From Bacteroidetes bacterium UBA5697 (GTDB lineage Bacteria > Bacteroidota > Bacteroidia > B-17B0 > Aurantibacillaceae): 22,251 nt of DNA. The position numbers and the translations under genes were made by a program. The DNA lies in contig DIHL01000072.1 of NCBI GenBank assembly GCA_002420145.1, forward strand, positions 1 through 22,251. Direction: 5' to 3'. This document shows positions 1 to 6,725 of the stretch, piece after piece. How positions within the stretch are numbered: the first letter of the stretch is position 1; each line of letters begins with the position of its first letter. The notes under the pieces were generated by a model. It did no database searches. It was not told the DNA's origin and worked only from the letters and a program-made list of their open reading frames with translations.

Positions 1-26
1 GAAACAAGTTCAGAATGACTTATATA

Positions 27-60
27 AAAAAAGAGGCTTGAATTATCAAGCCTCTTTTTT
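27..60 (-). terminator. Rho-independent terminator of the DUF983-to-OsmC operon
   Basis: A perfect inverted repeat pairs AAAAAAGAGGCTTG (27-40) with CAAGCCTCTTTTTT (47-60) around the loop AATTAT. Read on the minus strand it is a 14-bp stem ending in a T run, directly after the OsmC stop codon at 60-62. The flanking A and T runs make it symmetrical, so it could also end a plus-strand transcript entering from the left. Confidence 0.88.
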
Positions 61-488
61 TATAGTGTAACTGTAGGATTTAAGCTGACCTTTGAAGTAA
101 TAGAATTAGAAATCAAACAAGCCTTTTCTGATTTATCTAAAACTCGTAAAGCCTTTTCTTTATCCTCTTCTTTTTTAATCACTAAAGTTGGATTTAATAT
201 CACTTCAGTCATTAAATATTTCTCTTCTACCTGATCTAAAACACCAACAGCGTTGCAATTAAACTCTTTAAATTCTAATCTCGAATTTTCGGCAATTGCT
301 AAAAAGGTTGTCATAAAACAAGAATTAACCGCTGCGGTAAAAAAATGCTCTGGCGACCAAACACCTTCTACTCCTTTAGGAAATTGGGGTGGAGTTGCTA
401 CTTGGATTTTAGAATTTAATTCAGGAGAAGACAACTCTCCTACTCTTTCTGCATTCCACTTAAGGTTTACATTATATTGATGTGACAT
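60..488 (-). CDS. OsmC/Ohr-family peroxide-detoxifying protein
   Basis: A 142-residue protein of the OsmC/Ohr family, cytoplasmic thiol-dependent peroxidases that reduce organic hydroperoxides. The two conserved cysteines are present: Cys57 in NSCFMTTF and Cys124 in KACLIS. Length is normal for the family and there is no signal peptide. The ATG lies 2 nt after the thioredoxin stop, so this is the last gene of a five-gene operon that also encodes a rhodanese and a thioredoxin. The neighbouring thioredoxin is a plausible reductant for the cysteine pair, but that is inference. Whether it is an OsmC or an Ohr subtype cannot be told from the motifs alone; the WSPEHFFTAAVNSC context is typical of the general OsmC group. 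Expression should follow the operator-bearing promoter upstream of the DUF983 gene. Confidence 0.88.
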   Translation of the reverse strand: MSHQYNVNLKWNAERVGELSSPELNSKIQVATPPQFPKGVEGVWSPEHFFTAAVNSCFMTTFLAIAENSRLEFKEFNCNAVGVLDQVEEKYLMTEVILNPTLVIKKEEDKEKALRVLDKSEKACLISNSITSKVSLNPTVTL

Positions 489-490
489 AA

Positions 491-787
491 CTATTGAAAT
501 TGATTAAATAATTTAATTAATTCTTGCGTTGGCACAACTCCCGATTGTTTCCATACAGGTTGTCCTTTTTTAAACATAATTAAAGTGGGCACGCTTCTGA
601 TTTGATACATAGAAGCTACTTCTGGATTTTTATCGACATCTATTTTAATAATAGTGGCGTTGTCCTGTAATTGTGTTTTTACATCTTTTAAAATGGGAGC
701 CATTGTTTTACAAGGTCCGCACCATTCAGCAAAGAAATCAACTAGTACAGGTTTTTCGGAATTAATAAGATTATTGAAGTTATTCAT
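491..787 (-). CDS. Thioredoxin
   Basis: A 98-residue classic thioredoxin with the active site WCGPC (Cys23, Cys26) and the cis-proline segment SVPTLIMF. It is a cytoplasmic dithiol reductant. I chose the ATG at 787 rather than the in-frame upstream start at 826: the fold begins just before NLINSEKPVLVDFFAEW, and the 826 start would extend 39 nt into the preceding gene. With this start the genes overlap as ATGAATAA (the upstream stop lies inside the start region), which fits translational coupling. Its neighbours are a membrane protein and a rhodanese upstream and an OsmC peroxidase downstream, so it probably supplies electrons for persulfide or peroxide chemistry in this operon (inference). 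No signal peptide is present. Confidence 0.93.
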   Translation of the reverse strand: MNNFNNLINSEKPVLVDFFAEWCGPCKTMAPILKDVKTQLQDNATIIKIDVDKNPEVASMYQIRSVPTLIMFKKGQPVWKQSGVVPTQELIKLFNQFQ

Positions 788-998
788 GATTTTTATTTTG
801 AGAGATTTCACAATTACTACCAACACATGTTAGGCAGGCATTTAATAAAGCATGGCCTAATAAAAATACGCCACTTGCTAAAAGAATATAATCTAGAGTT
901 ATAATTCCACTTACGATAAACACAATAGATAAAACTAATCGTGTTATTCGCCACAAATTCCAATTAGAGAGCAGACGTGCTTTTATATTATTGATCAT
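780..998 (-). CDS. Small YgaP-like (DUF2892-type) two-helix membrane protein with Cys-rich C-terminus
   Basis: A 72-residue protein with an amphipathic N-terminus (KARLLSNWNLWRITR), two hydrophobic segments at about residues 17-34 and 37-53, and a cysteine cluster CLTCVGSNC after the second helix. This layout resembles the membrane domain of E. coli YgaP (DUF2892), which there is fused behind a rhodanese domain. Here the rhodanese is the gene immediately upstream and the two are joined by a one-base overlap, TAATG at 1000-996, so the pair looks like a split YgaP. Its role is unproven. The cysteines facing one side of the membrane could accept or pass sulfane sulfur or bind a metal (inference). 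The thioredoxin gene overlaps its 3' end by 8 nt. Confidence 0.72.
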   Translation of the reverse strand: MINNIKARLLSNWNLWRITRLVLSIVFIVSGIITLDYILLASGVFLLGHALLNACLTCVGSNCEISQNKNHE

Positions 999-1309
999 TA
1001 TACTTTACCGTTTAAACTCATCCAGCCTCCTCCATTATATATTTCTTTAAAACCTAAAGAACTTAATGTTGATTTAGCTGAAGCACTTCTCATACCGCTT
1101 GCACAACAAGTGATGATGGGAATATTTTTCTTTATTTTTACTACACTCGAAGATAGTTCATTTAAAGGGATATTCACACTTCCTTTTACATGACCCGAAG
1201 CATATTCTCCACGCGTTCTTACGTCGATAATTTGAGCTCCTTTTTTCACTAATTCTTTATAATCTACTTTTGGGCCTAAACCTAAGGCACTTTTGATTGC
1301 ATCTAACAT
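998..1309 (-). CDS. Single-domain rhodanese-like sulfurtransferase
   Basis: A 103-residue single rhodanese domain. The strand-helix core IIDVRTRGEYASGHVKGSVNIP (about residues 27-48) is characteristic. The active-site loop is CASGMRS, with catalytic Cys69 preceded by Cys68, so persulfide chemistry on a sulfane-sulfur carrier is expected in the cytoplasm. The stop overlaps the ATG of the YgaP-like membrane protein by one base. The DUF983 gene lies 10 nt upstream. In E. coli YgaP the rhodanese is fused to a comparable membrane domain, so this protein probably docks with the next gene's product (inference). Co-transcription with thioredoxin and OsmC suggests a thiol-redox or reactive-sulfur module. 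Substrate unknown. Confidence 0.9.
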   Translation of the reverse strand: MLDAIKSALGLGPKVDYKELVKKGAQIIDVRTRGEYASGHVKGSVNIPLNELSSSVVKIKKNIPIITCCASGMRSASAKSTLSSLGFKEIYNGGGWMSLNGKV

Positions 1310-1319
1310 ATTTTATTTT

Positions 1320-1733
1320 TTAATGATTATGATTTACACTAACGTGTTGATGTTTTCTATTTTTATATTCCTTTTTAAACTTATAAAAAATGTTCAACCA
1401 TATTAATCGCGACCATCTTAATGTTAAAGGAGCTACAGCTATAATAAATACGGTGATAAAAATAGCAAATGGCAATAAATCCCAATTTAAAAAATAGTTT
1501 TGAATGGCATACCAAATCATAAACCAACCAGAAGAAATAGCATACGATACATACATTGCTCCATAAAAAAAACTTGGTTCGTCTTCATATTCTAGCTCAC
1601 AATGACTGCAGGTTTTATGCATCTTAAACATCTTACTTAAATTGTAAGGATTTTTAGATTCAAACACATCGCCTTGATGACATCTAGAACATTTGTTAAA
1701 GAGCATCGAATAAAGGATATTGAAAATTAACAT
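1320..1733 (-). CDS. DUF983 family membrane protein
   Basis: A 137-residue protein matching the DUF983 layout: an N-terminal zinc-ribbon-like pair CSRCH (Cys15, Cys18) and CSHC (Cys42, Cys45), the EPSFFYGAMYVSYA segment, then two transmembrane helices at about 60-80 and 87-107 and a basic, His-rich tail. Molecular function is unknown. DUF983 genes are often found near cytochrome oxidase assembly genes, which fits this window. It is first in a five-gene operon and its promoter carries the FNR-like tandem operator, with a predicted 5' UTR of about 39 nt. An internal ATG at residue 10 would also start just before the zinc ribbon; I keep the longer form with moderate confidence. Confidence 0.8.
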   Translation of the reverse strand: MLIFNILYSMLFNKCSRCHQGDVFESKNPYNLSKMFKMHKTCSHCELEYEDEPSFFYGAMYVSYAISSGWFMIWYAIQNYFLNWDLLPFAIFITVFIIAVAPLTLRWSRLIWLNIFYKFKKEYKNRKHQHVSVNHNH

Positions 1734-1776
1734 AGTGATAGATTTTTAAATTAATTTCTTTTAAAATTTCACACTA

Positions 1777-1842
1777 CAAAGGTACAATAGGAATAAGCCG
1801 AAGTGTGTGACATTTGTTACATATAACACTGACTTTTAACAG
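1777..1842 (-). promoter_or_regulatory. Promoter with tandem FNR-like boxes for the DUF983-rhodanese-thioredoxin-OsmC operon
   Basis: Reading the minus strand, TACCTTTG at 1784-1777 is an exact TAnnTTTG element. The palindrome GTGAC-ATTT-GTTAC (1807-1820) is centred 29.5 bp upstream of it, class II spacing. A second copy, CTGAC-TTTT-AACAG (1829-1842), lies exactly 22 bp further. Both copies have one mismatch to TGAY-N4-RTCA. The same DNA can also be read as a CRP-like TGTGA-N6-TTACA site (1806-1821), so CRP binding is not excluded; spacing shared with the other promoters favours the regulator encoded at 21151. Confidence 0.7.
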
Positions 1843-1856
1843 TATTTATAAATAAA

Positions 1857-1883
1857 AAAAGCCAGTAAAAATAACTGGCTTTT
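1857..1883 (-). terminator. Rho-independent terminator after paaD
   Basis: The stem AAAAGCCAGT (1857-1866) pairs with ACTGGCTTTT (1874-1883) around loop AAAAATA. Read on the minus strand the hairpin follows the paaD stop by about 17 nt and is followed by a T-rich run. It closes the paa operon after paaD, which argues against a paaE immediately downstream. Confidence 0.85.
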
Positions 1884-1900
1884 AAAAGGATAAACTAACC

Positions 1901-2392
1901 TTAATGACATTTAAATAAGTCAAACGTTTCTTTACAATCTTCACACTTATACAATGCTTTGCAAGCTGTAGAACCAAAACGACTTATTAAAGTAGTGTGT
2001 TTTGAATTACATTGAGGACAAATAACCACTTCGGCTGTACTAAATAATTTGGAACAAGATGAATGATTAGGTGGAGCAATTCCATAATTTTTCAATTTGG
2101 CTTTTGCTTCCTGACTTAACCAATCAGTTGTCCAAGCAGGGGTATAAGTCAACTCTACTTTAACTTTATCGATACCATGAGCAGATAAGATCTCTTTAAT
2201 TTGACCTTCAATCATACCCATAGCTGGACATGCGGTATATGTTGGAGTGATGGTTACAATGTAAGTATCATCCACTAATTTCACATCTCTTAATATCCCT
2301 AAATCTTTAATCGTAATCACAGGAATCTCTGGATCAGGAATTCCTGCAATTAAATTATACACATATTGAGTATTTAAATCAACTGTTACCAT
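1901..2392 (-). CDS. paaD: Phenylacetyl-CoA epoxidase assembly protein PaaD
   Basis: A 163-residue PaaD. The N-terminal MIP18/DUF59-type domain (about 8-90) has the DPEIPVITIKDLGI signature and the TYTACPAMGMIE loop with Cys55. The C-terminal zinc-ribbon-like extension has CPQC, then Cys, then CEDC and a final CH (about 125-162), the arrangement that separates PaaD from other MIP18 proteins. PaaD is thought to help mature metal cofactors of the multicomponent epoxidase. The start ATG overlaps the paaC stop by 7 nt as ATGGTAA. It is last in paaABCD, followed by a terminator. In many bacteria paaE, the reductase, comes next; it is absent here. Confidence 0.93.
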   Translation of the reverse strand: MVTVDLNTQYVYNLIAGIPDPEIPVITIKDLGILRDVKLVDDTYIVTITPTYTACPAMGMIEGQIKEILSAHGIDKVKVELTYTPAWTTDWLSQEAKAKLKNYGIAPPNHSSCSKLFSTAEVVICPQCNSKHTTLISRFGSTACKALYKCEDCKETFDLFKCH

Positions 2393-3144
2393 TTTGCATC
2401 TGGATAAGCTCTTTGTAAATATTGCATTTCAGATAAAATATGTCCTAAGTTTTCGGTATGAATACCTTTTTTACTTCCAGTTTGCATATAAGTATCTTCA
2501 GGTAAAGTAAGAGTAGCTCCTCTTAAAACTTTTTCAATTTCGCTTTGCCATTTAGCTTTGAGTGCAATGGTATCTACTGCAATATGTTGGTGCAACAAGT
2601 ATGTATCAAGAACATCCATTTCAAATAATTCTCCTGTGTACATCCATAAATCATTTAAGCCTTTTTGCATTCGCTTATGACTTTCTGCTGTTCCATCTCC
2701 TAAACGTAAAGTCCAATCAATAGCGTGTTGCATGTGATATTTTACTTCTTTAATTGTTTTAGAAGCAATAGCAGCTAATGTTGCGTCTTTACTTTTTTCT
2801 AATTCAGTAAAAAATAAATATTCGAAAACTGACAAATATAATTGACGAGCTATTGTGTGAGCGAAATCACCATTAGGTTGTTCAATTAATAAATGATTGT
2901 GATAATTAATTTCGGCACGGCGATATGCGATATCATCTTCTGTATGGCCTTTGCCTTCTAATTCTGCCGCATATTTTAATAAAGCCTGTGCTCTACCAAT
3001 CATATCTAAAGCCACATTAGTTAAAGCTAAATCTTCTTCTAAAATTGGGCCTCTACTGCATAATTCTGATAAACGATGACCAAGGATTAATGCATTATCT
3101 CCTAAGCGAATTGCATAATTGTATGTAGCGTCTTTTGTAGTCAT
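2386..3144 (-). CDS. paaC: Phenylacetyl-CoA epoxidase subunit PaaC
   Basis: A 252-residue ferritin-like helical protein matching PaaC, the structural partner of PaaA in the PaaABC(E) complex that forms the ring-1,2-epoxide of phenylacetyl-CoA. Typical stretches include LGDNALILGHRLSELCSRGP near the N-terminus, LALTNVALDMIGRAQ, and KEVKYHMQHAIDWTLRLGDGT at about 133-153. Length is normal for the family. It starts 4 nt after paaB and overlaps paaD by 7 nt, so the four genes are one transcriptional and translational unit. PaaC is regarded as lacking a full di-iron site and stabilising PaaA; I see nothing here against that. Confidence 0.95.
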   Translation of the reverse strand: MTTKDATYNYAIRLGDNALILGHRLSELCSRGPILEEDLALTNVALDMIGRAQALLKYAAELEGKGHTEDDIAYRRAEINYHNHLLIEQPNGDFAHTIARQLYLSVFEYLFFTELEKSKDATLAAIASKTIKEVKYHMQHAIDWTLRLGDGTAESHKRMQKGLNDLWMYTGELFEMDVLDTYLLHQHIAVDTIALKAKWQSEIEKVLRGATLTLPEDTYMQTGSKKGIHTENLGHILSEMQYLQRAYPDAKW

Positions 3145-3148
3145 AATA

Positions 3149-3439
3149 TTAAATGTTTTTAGCGCCTTCAGGCATTACATAAAAAGTTGGGTGACGATAA
3201 ATTTTATCGTTAGATGGATCAAACAACATATCATTATCATCTGGGTTAGATGCTGAAATATGTTTTGCAGGAACTACCCAAATGCTTGTTCCTTCTCCTC
3301 TTCGAGTATAAATATCTCTTGCATTTTGCATTGCCATTTTCACATCAGACGCATGAACGCTACCTGAATGAATATAAGGAAGACCTGATTTACTTTGAAT
3401 AAATACTTCCCATAAATCTAATTGTGTATCTGTTGCCAT
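3149..3439 (-). CDS. paaB: Phenylacetyl-CoA epoxidase subunit PaaB
   Basis: A 96-residue PaaB. The family hallmarks are visible: LWEVFIQSKSGLPYIHSGSVHA at the N-terminus, ALQNARD-like AMQNARDIYTRRGEG (residues about 36-50), the SIWVVPAKHI strand and the DP...YRHPTFY ending. PaaB bridges PaaAC dimers in the epoxidase complex. It begins 11 nt after paaA and ends 4 nt before paaC, in the standard order. Nothing unusual in length or motifs. Confidence 0.95.
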   Translation of the reverse strand: MATDTQLDLWEVFIQSKSGLPYIHSGSVHASDVKMAMQNARDIYTRRGEGTSIWVVPAKHISASNPDDNDMLFDPSNDKIYRHPTFYVMPEGAKNI

Positions 3440-3450
3440 GATAATATTTT

Positions 3451-4395
3451 TTAAGCGGTTACTAATTCTTTTTTTGCTGTTTTTATTTTATAAGCATCTG
3501 CTGCTTCTCTCACCCAAGCACCTTCTTGATGATACTTGATATGATGATCTAAACGTTGCTTATTACATGGTCCATGACCTGCAACAACTCTATGAAACTC
3601 TTCCCAATTAATTGGACTTAGTGTATAGTGACCAGTTTTTTCATCCAATTTAAAATTCTTATCAGGAATAGTTAAACCTATTAATTCAGCTTGAGGAATA
3701 GTTTTATCAATAAACTTTTGACGTAACTCATCATTGGTTTCGCGTTTAATTTTCCATTTCACAGCATCACCACTTCTTGGAGAATCAGAATCATGAGGAC
3801 CAAACATCATCAATGCAGGCCACCACCAACGATTCATAGCGTCTTGCGCCATTGCTTGTTGATCTTTAGTTCCACGCATCATAGTTGTCATAATTTCGTA
3901 TCCTTGACGTTGATGAAAACTTTCTTCTTTACAAATACGAACCATCGCTCTACTGTATGGCCCATAAGATGTACGTTGTAAAGACACTTGATTAACGATT
4001 GCTGCACCATCAACTAACCATCCAATAGCACCAATATCTGCCCAATTTAAAGCAGGATAATTAAAAATACTTGAATACTTAGCTTTACCAGTTTGTAATT
4101 GTTCGATCAATTCCGCTCGTGAAACTCCTAAAGTTTCTACAGCACTGTATAAATACAATCCGTGTCCACCTTCATCCTGAATTTTCGCCAATAAAATTTG
4201 TTTAGATCTTAAACTTGGTGCGCGCGTGATCCAATTTCCCTCTGGCTGCATACCTATTACCTCGGAATGCGCATGTTGAGACATTTGACGAATTAAATGT
4301 TTACGATAGCCTTCAGGCATATAATCTTTAGGCTCGATGTGTTCACCGTTATCAATCCTAGATTGAAAATGTGTATCAGAATGTTCGTTATGCAT
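3451..4395 (-). CDS. paaA: Phenylacetyl-CoA epoxidase catalytic subunit PaaA
   Basis: A 314-residue catalytic subunit of the O2-dependent phenylacetyl-CoA 1,2-epoxidase. The carboxylate and histidine di-iron ligands are recognisable by family pattern: Glu45 in HSEVIG, Glu75 and His78 in DEGGH, Asp129 in LVDGA, and Glu158 with His161 in KEESFH. The ring activation starts the hybrid aerobic phenylacetate pathway. It is the first gene of paaABCD. The promoter carries two FNR-like boxes and an inferred transcription start near 4407, about 12 nt from the ATG. None of paaE, paaK, paaG, paaZ or paaJ is in the window, so electron supply and later steps must be encoded elsewhere. Control of an oxygenase by a putative low-oxygen regulator is notable. 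Confidence 0.96.
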   Translation of the reverse strand: MHNEHSDTHFQSRIDNGEHIEPKDYMPEGYRKHLIRQMSQHAHSEVIGMQPEGNWITRAPSLRSKQILLAKIQDEGGHGLYLYSAVETLGVSRAELIEQLQTGKAKYSSIFNYPALNWADIGAIGWLVDGAAIVNQVSLQRTSYGPYSRAMVRICKEESFHQRQGYEIMTTMMRGTKDQQAMAQDAMNRWWWPALMMFGPHDSDSPRSGDAVKWKIKRETNDELRQKFIDKTIPQAELIGLTIPDKNFKLDEKTGHYTLSPINWEEFHRVVAGHGPCNKQRLDHHIKYHQEGAWVREAADAYKIKTAKKELVTA

Positions 4396-4411
4396 AGTTA
4401 GATTTTTAGTG

Positions 4412-4478
4412 TAAATGTATTTTAACTAAAAAACAACTCACATGACTTAGGTCAAGAATAAAAGATGATTATTATCAG
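4412..4478 (-). promoter_or_regulatory. paaA promoter with tandem FNR-like boxes
   Basis: On the minus strand TACATTTA (4419-4412) is one base off TAnnTTTG. ATGAC-TTAG-GTCAA (4442-4455), a good palindrome, is centred 29.5 bp upstream. ATGAT-TATT-ATCAG (4465-4478) is a second full-quality box 23 bp further on. The inferred start is near 4407. Confidence 0.72.
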
Positions 4479-4485
4479 AAGAAAA

Positions 4486-4827
4486 CTATCCAATGATTTC
4501 GTACAGACCCCAAAAGATAAGTAATAAGCCCACAGTACTTGTACTATACATCACAATAGTAAAAGACTGATTAGAGTGGAAGTTGATACAAGTAATTAAA
4601 AAGCCAATCACTAAAAATAAACAACCAAATCCAATTTTAGTTAAACCGTTTTTACGATGAACAGCATACTGCACTTTTTTAATCTGCTTAATAATCTCTG
4701 CTCTTACAAGAGGATCGTCGGTTTTTTTAGATAATTGTTTTTCAATTTCTTCGAAACTAGTTTTATGATCTGCTAAATCTTTAGCGAACACATATAACTC
4801 TTCCCAGTTGTCATCTTTTAAAATCAT
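4486..4827 (-). CDS. Uncharacterised small protein with two C-terminal transmembrane helices
   Basis: A 113-residue protein I do not recognise by name. The first 60 residues are charged and probably helical (NWEELYVFAKDLADHK, then EEIEKQLSKK and a basic stretch IIKQIKKVQYAVHRK). Two hydrophobic helices follow at about 64-81 and 90-111, so the N-terminal part should be cytosolic with a C-terminal membrane hairpin. No catalytic motif is visible. It has its own promoter region with one strong FNR-like box, separate from the globin upstream and paaA downstream, so it is likely expressed with the low-oxygen regulon. The helical N-terminus could bind a partner, but no function can be assigned from sequence. 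Confidence 0.75.
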   Translation of the reverse strand: MILKDDNWEELYVFAKDLADHKTSFEEIEKQLSKKTDDPLVRAEIIKQIKKVQYAVHRKNGLTKIGFGCLFLVIGFLITCINFHSNQSFTIVMYSTSTVGLLLIFWGLYEIIG

Positions 4828-4850
4828 ATTTTTTCGATAATCAATTTACA

Positions 4851-4896
4851 CTAATTTACAAAAAAATTACGCTCAAAAAAATATGATTTTTATCAG
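4851..4896 (-). promoter_or_regulatory. Putative promoter with a single FNR-like box for the two-helix membrane protein
   Basis: ATGAT-TTTT-ATCAG (4883-4896) is a clean box in the 87-bp gap between the globin and the small membrane protein. A degenerate element TAAATTAG (4858-4851, minus strand) lies 31.5 bp from the box centre, 2 bp more than the usual spacing. No second box is seen 22-23 bp upstream, which makes this the exception in the set. Confidence 0.5.
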
Positions 4897-4914
4897 TACT
4901 GATTAGTAAGAGTG

Positions 4915-5292
4915 TTACAAACCGTTTTGCTTGAAGAATTCCAATTTAGAATTAAAAATCGCCGCCATTAAAGTGCCTCGTTTTTTTGCTTCTTCTGCTA
5001 TTGGTCCTACAAAAAATTCATCCACTGTTCCTGTCCAGTTTTGAACCCAAATAATAAAATGGCTTTCATCAATTGGCATAGTAGCATGTGGCGGAAAAGG
5101 TGCGCCACTATAAGTATGTTCATCAAATAAAATGGTTTGCCAAAAACGATACATTTTTTCTAAATGTTGTTCCCAACGCCCACCTAATCTTTCTTCGAAT
5201 ATTGGACCTAACACTTCGTTTTTTTGAATACGTCCATAGAATGTATTTACCATTAATTTTATATCATCTAAATTTTCAATATCTTTTTTCAT
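4915..5292 (-). CDS. Group III truncated haemoglobin
   Basis: A 125-residue truncated globin of group III (P type). Recognisable features are FYGRIQKNEVLGPIF (B helix with Tyr19 at the likely B10 position), HLEKMYRFWQTILF, the HATMPI segment, then the proximal histidine His78 in DESHFIIW, and the TVDEFFVGPIAEEAKKR helix. Group III globins bind O2 and NO; roles proposed for the family include NO or peroxide handling at low oxygen. It starts 10 nt after the hemN stop, so the two are co-transcribed: haem synthesis and a haem protein in one unit. No signal peptide. Function in this organism is inferred from the family and from its place in the low-oxygen cluster. Confidence 0.88.
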   Translation of the reverse strand: MKKDIENLDDIKLMVNTFYGRIQKNEVLGPIFEERLGGRWEQHLEKMYRFWQTILFDEHTYSGAPFPPHATMPIDESHFIIWVQNWTGTVDEFFVGPIAEEAKKRGTLMAAIFNSKLEFFKQNGL

Positions 5293-5302
5293 GTCTTAGG
5301 TA

Positions 5303-6634
5303 TTATGCAGTAGTACTAAATACATTTCCCTCAGGAACTTTTTCCCAATAACGTTTATCAAACGACAAACATACATTTCGCAAAAATAATTTTCCTATAT
5401 CTTTAATCAATAATTTATCAGAAGTGACTTCTATCAATCCGTCTTTAATAAATTCTTCGAATTTATTCTTAGCTTGAAAATAATTAATGTCTAAGTTTGT
5501 TTCATGCTTACACATTAAATCTAGAATATGTTGGCGAATAATTAAATCATCTTTAGTTAAAGAATGTCCTTTAAAAATAGGAAAATGCCCTTCATTCACA
5601 GCATTTCGATATTCTTCAACAGTTTTAATATTTTGTGCAAAACCATCCCAAGTATCACTAATAGAAGAACAACCTAAACCAACTAATAATTTGGTTGTAT
5701 TAGTTGTATAGCCCATGAAATTACGATGCAATTCACCTTTTTCAAATGCGTCAAACAATGTATCGTTAGGTAAAGCAAAATGATCCATCCCTATATCAGA
5801 ATAATTTGCAGCAATAAATAAGTCTTTACCTGCCTCATACAAACTTCGCTTATATGAATCTGCTGGTAAATCTTTTTCAGAATATTTTCTTTGCCCTGGC
5901 TTTAACCAAGGCACATGCGCATAACTGTAAAAGGCAATGCGTTCTGGTTTTAAAGAAATAATTTGCGTGATGGTATCATTGATTGACTCAATTGTTTGAT
6001 AAGGTAAACCGTAAACTAAATCAAAGTTAATAGAAATATAACCTATTGCTCTAGCATCTTTAACCACTTGATTAACTTCATCAAAGGTTTGGTAACGATT
6101 TATCGTATCTTGAACTTTCTCATCAAAATCTTGAATACCAAAACTCACACGTTTAAATCCTAAATTATATAAAGCTTGTAAATGTTCTTTAGTCGTATTA
6201 CCAGGATGCCCTTCAAAACTAAAATCGTAGTCTTTTGCAATATCAACTGTGTCTAAAATAGATTTAAGCAAAAAAGATAAGTTTTCAGGAGCAAAAAAAG
6301 TGGGTGTACCACCACCTAAATGTATTTCTTTAATTAATGGTTTACCTTGAAACTGATTTAAATATAATTGCCACTCTTTCAATAAAGTTTCGATATAAGG
6401 TATTTCTACTTTATGATTTACTGTAATACGTGTATTACAAGCACAATAAGTGCATAAACTTTCACAGAATGGCAGATGGATATATAAACTAATGCCATCG
6501 GTATTATATTTAATAAAAGCATTTTTCACATGCTCAATCCACTTTTCTTCATTGATATTATTATCCCAATAAGGAACTGTTGGATAACTTGTGTAACGTG
6601 GTGCTTGAATATTATATTTTGAAACTAAATCCAT
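5303..6634 (-). CDS. hemN: Oxygen-independent coproporphyrinogen III oxidase (HemN)
   Basis: A radical SAM enzyme that decarboxylates coproporphyrinogen III without O2 in haem biosynthesis. The cluster motif is CESLCTYC (Cys57, Cys61, Cys64), preceded by the HemN landmark YTSYPT and LYIHLPF, and followed by HLGGGTP. With the ATG at 6634 it has 443 residues, close to the usual HemN length. I rejected an in-frame start at 6679: it lies inside the FNR-like operator and upstream of the predicted transcription start, and its extra 15 residues match nothing in the family. With the 6634 start the 5' UTR is only about 4 nt. The globin gene follows by 10 nt. Induction at low oxygen fits the enzyme's chemistry. 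Confidence 0.95.
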   Translation of the reverse strand: MDLVSKYNIQAPRYTSYPTVPYWDNNINEEKWIEHVKNAFIKYNTDGISLYIHLPFCESLCTYCACNTRITVNHKVEIPYIETLLKEWQLYLNQFQGKPLIKEIHLGGGTPTFFAPENLSFLLKSILDTVDIAKDYDFSFEGHPGNTTKEHLQALYNLGFKRVSFGIQDFDEKVQDTINRYQTFDEVNQVVKDARAIGYISINFDLVYGLPYQTIESINDTITQIISLKPERIAFYSYAHVPWLKPGQRKYSEKDLPADSYKRSLYEAGKDLFIAANYSDIGMDHFALPNDTLFDAFEKGELHRNFMGYTTNTTKLLVGLGCSSISDTWDGFAQNIKTVEEYRNAVNEGHFPIFKGHSLTKDDLIIRQHILDLMCKHETNLDINYFQAKNKFEEFIKDGLIEVTSDKLLIKDIGKLFLRNVCLSFDKRYWEKVPEGNVFSTTA

Positions 6635-6642
6635 AATGTGAC

Positions 6643-6708
6643 CAAAGGTACTTTGAATACACACAATAAAAACTGACATTTATCAGTTAGATTTTTGACA
6701 AAAAACAT
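6643..6708 (-). promoter_or_regulatory. hemN-globin promoter with tandem FNR-like boxes
   Basis: TACCTTTG (6650-6643, minus strand) is an exact TAnnTTTG element. CTGAC-ATTT-ATCAG (6673-6686) is centred 29.5 bp upstream, and TTGAC-AAAA-AACAT (6695-6708, one mismatch) lies exactly 22 bp beyond. The inferred start at about 6638 leaves roughly 4 nt before the hemN ATG and decides that start. Confidence 0.8.
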
Positions 6709-6725
6709 TTGGAGAAATTAAAAAA

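Noticed and set aside
253..480. Plus-strand reading frame of 75 codons opposite OsmC
   Set aside because: It is antisense to a clear OsmC gene and shows no protein-family feature.
788..826. Longer thioredoxin start at 826
   Set aside because: The extra 13 residues lie within the preceding membrane-protein gene and the thioredoxin fold begins after the ATG at 787.
1806..1821. CRP-type site TGTGA-N6-TTACA upstream of the DUF983 gene
   Set aside because: The same bases also form a box with the spacing and 22-bp doublet seen at the other promoters, which explains the site without a separate CRP; CRP binding is not excluded.
3793..3981. Plus-strand frame opposite paaA
   Set aside because: Antisense to a strongly conserved gene and no recognisable product.
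5088..5351. Plus-strand frame across the globin-hemN junction
   Set aside because: Antisense to two real genes, and no domain or promoter supports it.
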